Source of the DNA: Streptomyces roseifaciens
GTDB lineage: Bacteria; Actinomycetota; Actinomycetes; Streptomycetales; Streptomycetaceae
Assembly (NCBI RefSeq): GCF_001445655.1
Contig: NZ_LNBE01000003.1
Coordinates: forward strand, 620,001 to 684,000
Direction of reading: 5' to 3'
DNA length: 64,000 nucleotides
Of this stretch, positions 35,441-51,804 are shown piece by piece (within the stretch, counting starts at the first letter, position 1; the number at the start of each line of letters is the position of its first letter). The notes under the pieces are model-generated. The model was given only the letters and a program-made list of their open reading frames with translations. It did no database searches and was not told where the DNA came from. The position numbers were made by a program, and so were the translations under genes.

Positions 35441-38146
35441 TCAGCCTTCGACGACCTCGACCGTCCCCGTGTCGCCGTCGACCATGACCATGTCCCCGGT
35501 GTTGATGCGCTGCGTCGCGTACTTGGTGTTCACGACCGACGGCACGTGGAACTCGCGGGAGACGATCGAGCTGTGCGACAGCATCGAGCCGACGTCGGTG
35601 ACCACGCCGCCGGCGATGGCGAACAGCGGCGTCCACGAGGCGTCGGTGTAGCGGGTCACGAGGATCTCGCCGGCCTCGAACTCGTCGGCCTGCCAGGCGA
35701 GGTCCTCCACGATGCGGGCGCGGCCGACGACCCGCCCGGGGCTCGCCCCCAGCCCGCTGAGCCGGGCCCCGTCGGGGGCGGGCCGCACGGCCTGGGTGAT
35801 GTCGTGCTCGCCGATGAACGTCAGCGGCGGCTCCGGCAGCCGCTTGCGGTACTCGTGGACGCGCCGGGCCTCGTCGATCCGCTCCCGGGAGAAGGCCTCC
35901 GGCTCGCCGGCCTCCCCGGCCAGGTAGGCCCGCACGTCCTCGAAGTCGAGGTGGGCGACCTCGTCGAGGGAGTGCAGGACGCCCTTGTCCACCAGGCGCC
36001 GGCCCACCTCGTACACCACGTTGCGCACCAGCCAGATCGAGGTGATCATCGACATCCGGGTGGCCTCGCGCAGCTCGCTGCACAGCGCGTACAGCGAGAT
36101 GACCGTCTCGATCACCTTGCGCTGCGGCAGCGAAAGCTTCGTGAGGATCTCCCGCGAGTCGTCGCGGTAGCCGCTGCTGCGCCTGAGGATGTCGTCGGCG
36201 GAGAAGCCGTCGGAGGCGTAGCGCCGGATCATCTGGAAGATGTACGACGGGTCGTCGATCCACCGCGGGTGGGTGATCTCCATCTCCTGGTGGCCGCGGG
36301 TGCCGTTGGCGCGCAGGAACGGCTCCATGTGCCGCTCCCAGAACACGGCGCCCTCGTCGTCCGCGCGCAGCGTCTCCTCGACGGACTCCAGCGGCTGCTC
36401 GTTGATGATGCGCAGCACCCGGGGCCGGTCCTTGGCGGCCTGGGCGACGGCCCAGATCTCCTTCGCGGACTCCACCGTCCGCAGGCTGGACATGTCCGTC
36501 TTGATGCGGTTCTGCAGGTTCTCGCCCTCCTCGCCGAGCCACAGCCGGCACAGCTCGGTGAGGATCCCGTAGAACCCGAAGGCGTTGATGTAGTACGGCA
36601 TGTAGCCGATGTGCATGTCGTGGAAGTAGCCCAGGTTGCGGGTGAGTTCGGCGTGCAGCTCGCGGCGGCTCATGCGCGAGAGGTCCAGCCGCCGGGCGCG
36701 GTCGAACTCGTAGAGCCGCGACGCGACCATCTCGCCCGACCGGGACTTCATCTTCACCGCCTCGGCGGCGGTGAAGCGCAGCCAGTGCGCGGTGGAGCGC
36801 AGGTCCTCCATGCCGCCCGGGAACGTCCCGAAGGGGTTCTCGTAGTCGGCGAGCGCCCCTCCTTCGACCTCCTCGCCGACGAACCGCTTGGTGAAGTGGC
36901 GCTGGTTGCGCGTCGGCAGGGCCTGGCCGAGGAGGTAGGCGCTGTAGGAGATGTTGAGGTAGACGTGCCCCTGGTAGTAGCCCATGTGCAGGTCGGCCTC
37001 GCCGGTGTCGCGGACGCCGAGGGCCGCGGCGCAGTCCAGGTGGACGTTCTTCTGGTAGTAGCGCGCGAAGCTCAGGCCCAGCGGCGTCATCAGCCCGACG
37101 AAGATCTCGCCGATGTCCATGCGGGACCACAGGGTGCCCCGCCGGACGGCTTCCGGCTGCTCCGTCACGTACGGGCTGAGCGTCCCGGTGCGCGTCGCGG
37201 CGTCGCCGGGGGCGGGCCGGGTGGTGATCGGGCGGGTCTGGAAGAGGTGGAACGCGCCGTCGCGCAGGCCCCATTCGACGTCCTGCTCGCTGCCGTAGTG
37301 CTCGCGCACCCGCAGCCCGAGCTTCGCGAGCTCGGCGAGCTGCGCGTGGTCCAGGCAGGGGACGTTGCGGTCGGCGGCGTCGACCTTCGTCATCCCGATC
37401 TTCCCGGGTGCCAGCGGCGCCCACTTGGCCACCTTGTAGCGCACCCGCTCCTCGACGACCTCCAGGCTGCCGTCGTCGACGACGAACAGGTCGCTGGAGA
37501 CCCGCCCGGACACCAGACCCTCGCCCAGCCCCTGGCAGGCCTCGACCACCACGCGGTGCGGCCGGGCGCTGACGGGGTCGACGGTGAACAGCACGCCGCT
37601 GACGTCGCAGTGGATCATCTCCTGGACGACGACGGCCATCGCCCCGGCCGTGGCGCCGTCGCGGTAGGCCGTGGCCCGGGCGGACCACAGCGACGCCCAG
37701 CACTGCCGCACGGCGTCCAGCAGCGCCGCGTCCCCCGCGACGTCCAGCACCGTGTCGTGCTGGCCGGCGAAGGAGCGCGCCGCCGAGTCCTCCTTGAGCG
37801 CCGAGGAGCGCACGGCCACCCGCGGCCGGCCGAGCTTCTCGTAGGCGGCGAGGATCTCGTCGGCGATCGGGGCGGGGATGCGGGTCGCGAGGATCAGCTC
37901 GCGGACCGTGCCGCCCTCGGTGCCCTCGATCTTGCCGGCCAGGCCGGTGTCGGCGAGGTAGCGGGTGAAGAGCGCGGTGGTCAGGCAGAAGGCGGGCGGC
38001 ACCGGCAGCCCCGCCGCGATCATGTCGGCGAGCCGGGCGGCCTTGCCGCCGAGGACGGCGGGGTCGGCCTGCCCGGGGCCGCCGAGGTCGACGACGTCGC
38101 CGGTCTGCGCTGCGAGGGTGGCGGTGTCTTGGGGACGGGTTGCCAT
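35441..38146 (-). CDS. redH: RedH, PEP-synthase-like prodiginine condensing enzyme
   Basis: The 901-residue protein has an N-terminal PEP-synthase/PPDK-type ATP-grasp domain (GGKAARLADM, VAVRSSALKEDSAARSFAGQ, VLFTVDP, EWGLRDGAFHLFQTRPI). A unique middle region of about 400 residues follows, then a C-terminal phospho-carrier domain with His858 (VGSMLSHSSIVSREFHVPSV). RedH and its homologue PigC use ATP to join 4-methoxy-2,2'-bipyrrole-5-carbaldehyde with the monopyrrole, making the tripyrrole. The start at 38146 has GGAGAG 8 nt upstream. It sits between redI and redG in the operon, as in S. coelicolor. Confidence 0.95.
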   Translation of the reverse strand: MATRPQDTATLAAQTGDVVDLGGPGQADPAVLGGKAARLADMIAAGLPVPPAFCLTTALFTRYLADTGLAGKIEGTEGGTVRELILATRIPAPIADEILAAYEKLGRPRVAVRSSALKEDSAARSFAGQHDTVLDVAGDAALLDAVRQCWASLWSARATAYRDGATAGAMAVVVQEMIHCDVSGVLFTVDPVSARPHRVVVEACQGLGEGLVSGRVSSDLFVVDDGSLEVVEERVRYKVAKWAPLAPGKIGMTKVDAADRNVPCLDHAQLAELAKLGLRVREHYGSEQDVEWGLRDGAFHLFQTRPITTRPAPGDAATRTGTLSPYVTEQPEAVRRGTLWSRMDIGEIFVGLMTPLGLSFARYYQKNVHLDCAAALGVRDTGEADLHMGYYQGHVYLNISYSAYLLGQALPTRNQRHFTKRFVGEEVEGGALADYENPFGTFPGGMEDLRSTAHWLRFTAAEAVKMKSRSGEMVASRLYEFDRARRLDLSRMSRRELHAELTRNLGYFHDMHIGYMPYYINAFGFYGILTELCRLWLGEEGENLQNRIKTDMSSLRTVESAKEIWAVAQAAKDRPRVLRIINEQPLESVEETLRADDEGAVFWERHMEPFLRANGTRGHQEMEITHPRWIDDPSYIFQMIRRYASDGFSADDILRRSSGYRDDSREILTKLSLPQRKVIETVISLYALCSELREATRMSMITSIWLVRNVVYEVGRRLVDKGVLHSLDEVAHLDFEDVRAYLAGEAGEPEAFSRERIDEARRVHEYRKRLPEPPLTFIGEHDITQAVRPAPDGARLSGLGASPGRVVGRARIVEDLAWQADEFEAGEILVTRYTDASWTPLFAIAGGVVTDVGSMLSHSSIVSREFHVPSVVNTKYATQRINTGDMVMVDGDTGTVEVVEG

Positions 38147-38184
38147 GTCGGGCTCTCCTGGACGCTCGGGCCTGCGCGGGGGGA

Positions 38185-39255
38185 CTACTTGCTGGTGGCC
38201 GTGAAGGCGCGGAACTGCTCGCCCGGGACGAGCCGGGCCGCCTCGACGCCGGTGAACCCGGCGCGCTCCAGCTGCGCGACGAGCTCCTCCTCGCGGGGCA
38301 GGGGGCCGCCGAAGTCGGCGTAGGCGAACCAGAGACCGAGCACGTCCAGGCCGATGTTGCCGCCCTGGCAGGACGTGGTGAGCAGGATCCGTCCGCCGGG
38401 CGCCAGCAGCGAGCGCACCCGCTCCAGCGCCGCCACGCGCTCGTCCTCGGCGAAGTAGTAGATGTTGTTGTGCATCGTCACGAGGTCGAACTGCGGCTGC
38501 AGGTCGAGGGTGCGCAGGTCGCCCTGGCGGGTCTCGACGCGGTCGGAGAGCCCCCACTCGGCCATGTTCTTGGCGGCGGTCTCCGCGACCTCCTGCTGCA
38601 TGTCGACGGCGAGGGCCGACAGCCGCGGGTTGAGCCGCGCCGCGTGCCGCACGTGGACGCCGCTGCCGCAGCCGATCTCCAGCAGCCGCACGGGGCGCTC
38701 CCGGTCGAGGGTGCGCGCGATCGCCGCCTCCACGAACGGCTCGATCACGCGCGTCGAGCGGGCGATGACGAGCCCGTCCTGGTCGCCCAGGGAGAAGCGC
38801 TCGCCGGTCGCCGCCATCCGGGGGCCGCCGAGCAGCACCGGCACGTGGAAGCGCAGCACCTCCTCCAGGGCGGCGGCCAGGGCGTCGTTGCCGGCCCGCG
38901 CGAGGGTGCGGGCGGCGAGGCTCTTGAGCCGGTAGCAGCCCTCGCGCTTGTCCAGTTCGCCGAGGCGCACCCCGATCTCCAGCCAGGCGCGCAGCCGCTG
39001 CTTGTCCTGCGTCGCGCCCAGCTTGTCGGCCAGCGACTCCAGGTCGCAGGGGCGCACGGCCAGCCGGCCCAGCACGCCGGAGCCCGTCGCGGAGGCGAGG
39101 AAGGCCGCCCGGTAGACGGGCGTGATGATCCCCTTGGACACCGCGAGCAGCAGGGGCATCCGCCAGTTGCCGACGATCCGCACGGCGGCCAGGGCGTCGC
39201 CGAGGGGCTCCCCGACGCGGTTCCCGACGCTCTTGACCAGGCTCAGTACGTCCAT
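38185..39255 (-). CDS. redI: RedI, SAM-dependent O-methyltransferase
   Basis: The 356-residue protein has a helical N-terminal dimerisation part and a class-I methyltransferase fold. The SAM-binding loop is EIGCGSG (193-199), with AVDMQQE as the acidic end of strand 2 and FDLVTMHNN at motif IV. In the red pathway RedI O-methylates the hydroxy-bipyrrole aldehyde to give 4-methoxy-2,2'-bipyrrole-5-carbaldehyde. Its start overlaps the redJ stop by 13 bp and redH follows after 38 bp. The assignment rests on the fold and exact position in the cluster. Confidence 0.9.
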   Translation of the reverse strand: MDVLSLVKSVGNRVGEPLGDALAAVRIVGNWRMPLLLAVSKGIITPVYRAAFLASATGSGVLGRLAVRPCDLESLADKLGATQDKQRLRAWLEIGVRLGELDKREGCYRLKSLAARTLARAGNDALAAALEEVLRFHVPVLLGGPRMAATGERFSLGDQDGLVIARSTRVIEPFVEAAIARTLDRERPVRLLEIGCGSGVHVRHAARLNPRLSALAVDMQQEVAETAAKNMAEWGLSDRVETRQGDLRTLDLQPQFDLVTMHNNIYYFAEDERVAALERVRSLLAPGGRILLTTSCQGGNIGLDVLGLWFAYADFGGPLPREEELVAQLERAGFTGVEAARLVPGEQFRAFTATSK

Positions 39256-40127
39256 GAGGGATCCCTTTGCTCGGAGGGGGGCGTGGCGGCCCCGTCGGTG
39301 GTCGTGAGGGCCGCGGCGCGGGGCAGGCGGGCGAGCTCACCGCGCAGCTCCCGCAGCAGCCGCTCCCGCGACGGGCCGTCGGCGGTGAGGAAGAAGTGGT
39401 CGCCGGGCACGTGGTGGCGCAGGAACGAGCTCGTCGTGTACGCGCGCCACGCCTCCACCTCCGCGGCCCCGGCGACCGGGTCGTCGCTCGCGGAGAACGC
39501 CGTCATCGGGCAGTCCAGCGGACGGCGCGGCCGCCAGCGGTAGCCGTTGCAGACCTGCAGGTCCGCCCGGAGGACGGGCAGCCTCCGCGCGAGGTAGGCG
39601 TCGTTGAGCAGGGCCCGGTCGCCGTCGCCGAGCGCGCCGATGCCGGCCGCGAACCGGTGCAGCTCGGCGTCGGGCAGCAGGTGCTCGGTGCGGTCCCCGT
39701 ACAGGTGCGGCGCCCTGCTGCCGGAGACGAACAGGTGCCGCGGCCCGGGCTCGCCGCGCTCCCGCAGCGCGCAGCCGACCTCGTACGCCAGCAGCGCGCC
39801 CATGCTGTGCCCGAAGAACGCGTAGTCGCCGGTCAGGCCCCGGCGCACCAGCTCGTCGGCCACGTCGGCCACGAGCGGATCCGCGGACGTGTACGGCTCC
39901 TCGCGCATCCGCAGGCCGCGGCCCGGCAGTTGCAGGGCGGCCACGTCGGCGACGCCGCCGCCGAGGTGCTCGCGCCAGTCGCGGTAGACGGAGGCCGTGC
40001 CGCCCGCGTACGGGAAGCAGATCAGCACGGTCCCCGCGGCGCCGGCGGCGGGCGGCGGCGCCCCGAAGCGCGGGAACCACAGGGCGTCCCGGGGGAGGGT
40101 GGCGACGAGCGGCTCAACGGGCGACAT
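39243..40127 (-). CDS. redJ: RedJ, type II thioesterase
   Basis: The 294-residue alpha/beta hydrolase has the TEII signature. Ser108 lies in GHSMG, Asp216 in FSASDDPVAG and His244 in VPGDHFFL make the triad, and CFPYAGG near residue 37 forms the oxyanion region. Type II thioesterases remove wrong acyl groups from carrier domains; in S. coelicolor RedJ also helps feed dodecanoate to RedL. The ATG at 40127 has GAGGGG 7 nt upstream and overlaps the end of redK by 14 bp. It overlaps redI at the other end. Confidence 0.92.
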   Translation of the reverse strand: MSPVEPLVATLPRDALWFPRFGAPPPAAGAAGTVLICFPYAGGTASVYRDWREHLGGGVADVAALQLPGRGLRMREEPYTSADPLVADVADELVRRGLTGDYAFFGHSMGALLAYEVGCALRERGEPGPRHLFVSGSRAPHLYGDRTEHLLPDAELHRFAAGIGALGDGDRALLNDAYLARRLPVLRADLQVCNGYRWRPRRPLDCPMTAFSASDDPVAGAAEVEAWRAYTTSSFLRHHVPGDHFFLTADGPSRERLLRELRGELARLPRAAALTTTDGAATPPSEQRDPSWTY

Positions 40128-41175
40128 GCCGGAGCCCCTCCGCCGAGTCCAGCCACGCGATCGTGCGCCGCATGCCCTCCTCGAAGCCCACCGGGCTCTT
40201 GAAGCCGAACTCCTCCTGTGCGCGCTCGATTCCGTACGACTGGTCGCGGTCGAAGAGGTGCACCGCGTGTCGGGTGAGGACCGGCCGCGCCTTGATGCCG
40301 AAGGCGCCGTAGAGCTTCTCCGAGACCGTCGCCACGAGGGTGGCCACCGGCGTGGGCAGGCTGAGCTTGGGCGGCGGCGCGCCCAGGCCGCGGGCGAGCG
40401 CCTCGATGTACTCGCGCCACGTCGTGAGCTCGGGATCGCGCAGGTTGTAGGCGCGTCCCGCCGTCGCGTCGGACGCACACGCGTCGATCATGGCGTCCAC
40501 GGCGTTGCCCACGTACAGCAGTCCGGCCGGGACGCGGCCCTGGCGGATGTAGACCATCTGCTTGCGCAGCAGCAGGTCCGCGATCTCGATGACGAAGTCC
40601 TTGCTGCCGGGCCCGTAGACGGACACCGGGCGGACGACCGTCACCGGCACCCCGGTGCGCCCGGCGGCCTCGCGCACCGCCCGCTCGCCGAGCAGCTTGC
40701 TGCGGTTGTAGGGCAGGCCGGTGTCCCGCGGCTCGGTGCGCTCGTCGCAGGGCTGCACGGGGTAGCCGTAGACGTCGGTGGTGCTGACGTGCAGCACCCG
40801 CCGCACCGTGCCCGCGTGGGCCGCGGCCTCGACGACGTTGGCCGCGCCGGTGACGTTGATGCGCCGGAAGTCCTCCCAGGCGCCCCAGTCCGCCGACATC
40901 CCCGCGCAGTTGTACACCTGCCGCACGCCGACCACGGCCCGGTGCAGGCTCGCGAGGTCGCTCAGGTCGCCGACGACGGCGTCGGTTTCGGAGCCGGCGA
41001 AACCCGACCGATCGCTGCCCTCCCGGACGAGCACGCGCACCCGGTGGCCGCGCTCGGCGAGGCGGCGGACGAGGTGGCCGCCGATGAACCCGCTCGCCCC
41101 GGTGACCAGGACGTCCGGCTGTTCGCCGGGGCCGGGGGCGGGGGAGCCGGACGTGTCCTTGTTCAGCGTCGACAT
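40114..41175 (-). CDS. redK: RedK, NAD(P)-dependent reductase for 2-undecylpyrrole
   Basis: The 353-residue extended short-chain dehydrogenase has GASGFIG (26-32) as the dinucleotide-binding loop and Tyr156-x3-Lys160 (YNRSK) as the catalytic pair. RedK reduces the 4-keto-2-undecylpyrroline released by RedL, which then loses water to give 2-undecylpyrrole. It begins 4 bp after the redL stop, so the two enzymes that act in sequence are coupled. The first 20 residues are Gly/Pro-rich and variable. Confidence 0.92.
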   Translation of the reverse strand: MSTLNKDTSGSPAPGPGEQPDVLVTGASGFIGGHLVRRLAERGHRVRVLVREGSDRSGFAGSETDAVVGDLSDLASLHRAVVGVRQVYNCAGMSADWGAWEDFRRINVTGAANVVEAAAHAGTVRRVLHVSTTDVYGYPVQPCDERTEPRDTGLPYNRSKLLGERAVREAAGRTGVPVTVVRPVSVYGPGSKDFVIEIADLLLRKQMVYIRQGRVPAGLLYVGNAVDAMIDACASDATAGRAYNLRDPELTTWREYIEALARGLGAPPPKLSLPTPVATLVATVSEKLYGAFGIKARPVLTRHAVHLFDRDQSYGIERAQEEFGFKSPVGFEEGMRRTIAWLDSAEGLRHVAR

Positions 41176-41179
41176 GGGA

Positions 41180-48057
<6,878 letters not shown>

Positions 48058-48061
<4 letters not shown>

Positions 48062-49665
48062 TTGCTGGCAGTGCCGGCAGGCGCTGCGGTGGGCTGGGCC
48101 GCCTCGTGGTCAAGGCGCCGGTAGTCGGTCTTGCCGTTGGCGTTGTGCGGGAGCCGGTCGAGGCAGGTCGCCGTCTGCGGCAGCATGTAGCGGGGCAGGA
48201 CGCGGGCGCAGTGCTGCTTGAGCGCCACCAGGCCGGGCCGCACGGCGCCGGGGCGCAGCGTGTAGTAGAGGGCGATGCGGGGCTGGGCGTCCGCCTCCTG
48301 TCCGGTGCGCAGCACGACCGCGGCCTCGGCGACGGCGGGGTGGGAGAGCGCCGCGGCCTCGATCTCGCCGAGTTCGACGCGGTAGCCGTGCAGCTTGACC
48401 ATGCGGTCCTTGCGGCCGCGGTAGACCAGCTGCCCGTCCTCGTAGCTGACGAGGTCGCCGGTGGGGTGGCGGCCCTGGCAGTGGAAGGCGGCGGCGGGCT
48501 CGTCGGGGCGCCGCCAGTAGCCGGGGGTCACGCAGTCGCCCTCGACGACGAGTTCGCCGATCGCGCCGGGCACGTCGACGGGCCGGCCGTCGGCGACGAC
48601 GCTCACGCGCGCGCCGGTGATCGGCGCCCCGATGGGCACCGGCGTGTCGCGCAGGAGGTCCCCGGGGCGCACCCGGTGGTAGGTGCAGACGTTGGTCTCG
48701 GTGGGCCCGTAGAGGTTGTACAGGGCGGTGGCGGCGGGCAGCCGGTCCGCGAGGGCGCGCAGCTGCGGGATCGGGAAGACCTCGCCCGCGAACAGCACGT
48801 AGCGCAGGCTCCGGGTGACGTCGGGGGTGAGCACGCCCGACGCGGTGAGCAGGTGCAGGACGGAGGGGACCGAGTACCAGACGGTGATGCCGTGCTCGCG
48901 GATGCCCGCGGCCAGCGCCGGGACGTCCCGGGCGGCCGCGTCGGCCACGATCCACACCGAGGCGCCGACGGACAGCGCGACGAAGAGGTCGAAGGTGCTG
49001 AGGTCGAAGTTGAACGACGCGTGGTTGGCGAACACGTCGTCGGGCCCCACGTCGAGTTCGGTACGGGCCCAGCCGACGAAGTTGGCCAGGTTCCGGTGGG
49101 AGATCCGTACGCCCTTGGGCACCCCGGTCGAACCGGAGGTGTAGAGGATCGCCGCCAGGTCGGAGGGCTGGAGCGCGGGCAGTATCGTCACCCGCCCGGC
49201 CCTGACCCGCGCGAAGCCCTCCCAGGAGTGGACGGGCACGCCGGACACGTGGCCGCCCGCCGGAGGCTCGCCGGTGGTGACGATGGCCTCCAGGGAGGAC
49301 GGCAGGTCGCTGCCCGCGAGCAGGTCCAGGTGGCGGCGGTCGGTGAAGAGCACGACCGGCTCCGCGTCCATGAGGATGGTCCCGGCCCGGCCCGCCGGCT
49401 GCCCGCCGTCCAGGGGGACGTACGCGCAGCCCGCCTGCACCGTCGCCAGGATCGCCTCGGCGTAGTGCGGGTGCTTGTCCATCCAGACGGCCACCCGGTC
49501 GCCGGTGCGGACCCCGAGGTCGAGCAGCCGGCAGGTGAGAGCATCGACGGAGGCCGTGAACTCGCCGTAGGTCAGGGGGTGTTCGCCGACGAAGGCCGGA
49601 CGGCCGGCCTGCCCGGCGGGGAGGTCCCGCCGCAGCCGGATCACGCTGGTGTTGAAGGCGCCCAT
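48058..49665 (-). CDS. redM: RedM, L-proline adenylation enzyme
   Basis: The 535-residue stand-alone NRPS adenylation domain has YTSGSTGVPK (175-184), YGPTETNVC, GDLVSYEDG, YRGRKDRMVKLHGYRVELGE and the C-terminal NANGK lysine motif. It activates L-proline and loads it on the carrier RedO, the first step of the bipyrrole branch. I give the ATG at 49665, with GAGGAAG 11 nt upstream. A GTG at 49689 overlapping the redN stop (GTGA) would add 8 residues and is a real alternative. It overlaps redL by 4 bp. Confidence 0.93.
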
Positions 49666-49685
49666 GGTGGTGTGCACTTCCTCGC

Positions 49686-51530
49686 TCACTCGGATCGCGG
49701 CAGGACGCCGGTCTCCGTCGCGGACTCGATGAAGATCTCCGTCGCGAGCTCCAGGTCCTGCGGCGTGTGCTCGCATGTGACGCTGACCCGCAGGCGGGCG
49801 TCGCCGAGCGGTACGCCCGGGTAGACCACGGTCTGGCAGAACAGGCCGCGCGCCCGCACGGCGCGTCCCATCTCCATGGCCTTGCGCTCGTCCCCGATGA
49901 CGATGGGGAGGATGGCGCTCTCGGTCCGCTCCAGGTCGAACCCGGCCTTGCGCAGCCGGTCGCGGAGCGCGTGGATGTTGGCCCAGAGCCGCTTGACGCG
50001 CCCGGGCTCGGACTCGATGACGTCCAGCGAGGCGATCAGCCCGGCCGCGACGCCCGCGGGGATGTTGGCGGCGAACACGTAGGAGTTGGAGTAGTAGCGC
50101 AGGTACTCGACGACCTCCTCCTCGCCGACGACGAAGCCGCCCATGCCGGCGAGGGCCTTGCTCATGGTGCCCAGTTCGAGGTCGACCTCGCCCTTGAGCC
50201 CGAAGTGCTCGGCCGTGCCCGAGCCGCGCGCGCCCAGCACGCCCGTCGCGTGGGCGTCGTCGATCATCACGCGGGCGCCGTAGGTCTTCGCCAGCCGGAC
50301 GATCTCCGGCAGGTCGCAGACGTCGCCGTGCATGCTGAAGACGCCGTCGGCGACGATCAGCGTGCCGCCGCCCGTGCTGCCCTGCTCCGCCCCGCGGCGC
50401 AGCACCTGCTCCAGATCCTGCATGTCGTTGTGCCGGTAGATCCTGCGCACGCCGCCCGACAGCCTGCTGCCGTCGACGATGCTCATGTGGTTGAGCTTGT
50501 CGACGACGAGCGTGTCGTAGCTCTTGACCAGGCCCGAGATGGCGCCGAGGTTCGCCGCGTAGCCGCCGGGGTAGACGATGGCGGCCGGGCGCTGCTTGAA
50601 GGCGGCCAGGCGCCGCTCCAGCTCCTTGTGCAGCATGTTGGTGCCGCCGATGAAGCGGGAGCCGGTGTGGGTGGCGCCGTAGGCGCGGGTGGCCTCGCAC
50701 ACCGCCTCGACGACCTTGGGGTGATTGGCGAGCCCCAGGTAGTTGTTCGAGGCGAACATGAGGAACTCGCGCTCGCGGCCCTCCAGTTCGTCGTAGATGA
50801 CGGCCCGGTTCTCGCAGCGGGAGACCAGCGGCATGCCGTACCAGTACAGCCGCTCCTCCTCGCGCCGGCGCCGGTAGGCGCCGAAGCCACGGGCCTTGGC
50901 GAAGAGGTCGGGGTCGCGCTGCTCGACGAAGTCCTTCATCGAGCGGTCGTCCCAGGAGCCGTCCCCGGCGCGCCCGGCCGCTCCGGCCGGCGCCGTCAGG
51001 GCGGCGAGCTCGGCGGCCAGGCCGCGCAGGGTCTGCGCGGTGACCGCGCCCACCGCGGTCTCCGGCAGGCCCAGCTCCTGCGCGGCCTCGGCGACCAGCG
51101 AGGTGAGGATGACCGAGTCGATGCCGAGCTCGCTCTCGAAGTCCGCGTCGAGGGCCAGCTGGCTGCGCTGGTACTGCGTCTGCCGCACGGCGGCGGCCAG
51201 CACCGCCTCCAGGACGGCGTCCGCGCCCTCCGCCTCCGCCGGTGCCCCGGCCTCCTCCGCGCCCGGGGGCACGCCCAGCGCGCCCTCCACCCGGGCGACG
51301 AGCTCGCGGATCGTGGTGATGTCGCCGGGCAGCCGCCCCTCGATGCCGAACTGCTCGCCGACCGACACCAGGATCGACTCCAGGATGACGGAGTCGATGC
51401 CGAGGTCGCCCTCGAAGTGGCTGTCGGGCAGCAGCTGGGACTCGTCGTAGAGCGTCCGCTCGGCGACGATCCCCACGACCTTCCGGTGGATGCGCACGGT
51501 CTCCTGCGGTCCGTCCATGAGGTGTGTCAT
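49686..51530 (-). CDS. redN: RedN, di-ACP alpha-oxoamine synthase
   Basis: The 614-residue protein has two tandem acyl carrier domains with intact serines (Ser47 in GDLGIDSVIL and Ser139 in SELGIDSVIL). A PLP-dependent alpha-oxoamine synthase follows from about residue 195, with Lys458 in GTMSKALAGMGG and IDDAHATG before it. In the pathway malonyl on the carriers is condensed with pyrrolyl by RedX. The oxoamine synthase then joins the product to serine, giving 4-hydroxy-2,2'-bipyrrole-5-methanol. The start overlaps the redO stop (ATGA). It is the same fold as the C-terminal RedL domain but uses a different amino acid. Confidence 0.94.
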   Translation of the reverse strand: MTHLMDGPQETVRIHRKVVGIVAERTLYDESQLLPDSHFEGDLGIDSVILESILVSVGEQFGIEGRLPGDITTIRELVARVEGALGVPPGAEEAGAPAEAEGADAVLEAVLAAAVRQTQYQRSQLALDADFESELGIDSVILTSLVAEAAQELGLPETAVGAVTAQTLRGLAAELAALTAPAGAAGRAGDGSWDDRSMKDFVEQRDPDLFAKARGFGAYRRRREEERLYWYGMPLVSRCENRAVIYDELEGREREFLMFASNNYLGLANHPKVVEAVCEATRAYGATHTGSRFIGGTNMLHKELERRLAAFKQRPAAIVYPGGYAANLGAISGLVKSYDTLVVDKLNHMSIVDGSRLSGGVRRIYRHNDMQDLEQVLRRGAEQGSTGGGTLIVADGVFSMHGDVCDLPEIVRLAKTYGARVMIDDAHATGVLGARGSGTAEHFGLKGEVDLELGTMSKALAGMGGFVVGEEEVVEYLRYYSNSYVFAANIPAGVAAGLIASLDVIESEPGRVKRLWANIHALRDRLRKAGFDLERTESAILPIVIGDERKAMEMGRAVRARGLFCQTVVYPGVPLGDARLRVSVTCEHTPQDLELATEIFIESATETGVLPRSE

Positions 51531-51790
51531 GCGGTCGTCGCTCCTTCCCCTGCCTGCAGCCGGCCGACCAGGGCCGAGATCGCGTTGACGGAACGGAAGT
51601 TCGCCGGCGATATCTGCCGCAGCGGAACGGTGACGCGGAACTCCTGCTGCAGGTAATGGACCAGGTCGAAGACGCCCGCCGAGTCGATGATGTTCAGCTC
51701 GTCGATGGGCGTGTCCGGCTCCAGCCCGCCGGCGTCGCCGTCCATCCAGACCTCGACGATGTAATCGGTGATCAGTTTCTGAGGGGTCAT
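51527..51790 (-). CDS. redO: RedO, proline-carrying peptidyl carrier protein
   Basis: The 87-residue carrier protein has Ser37 (NIIDSAGVFDL) as the phosphopantetheine site. RedM loads it with proline, and RedW oxidises the bound prolyl group to pyrrole-2-carboxyl. The ATG at 51790 has AAGGAAAG 5 nt upstream. It starts 14 bp after redP ends and overlaps redN by 4 bp, inside the long red operon. Confidence 0.93.
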   Translation of the reverse strand: MTPQKLITDYIVEVWMDGDAGGLEPDTPIDELNIIDSAGVFDLVHYLQQEFRVTVPLRQISPANFRSVNAISALVGRLQAGEGATTA

Positions 51791-51804
51791 CGCTTTCCTT
51801 GCCG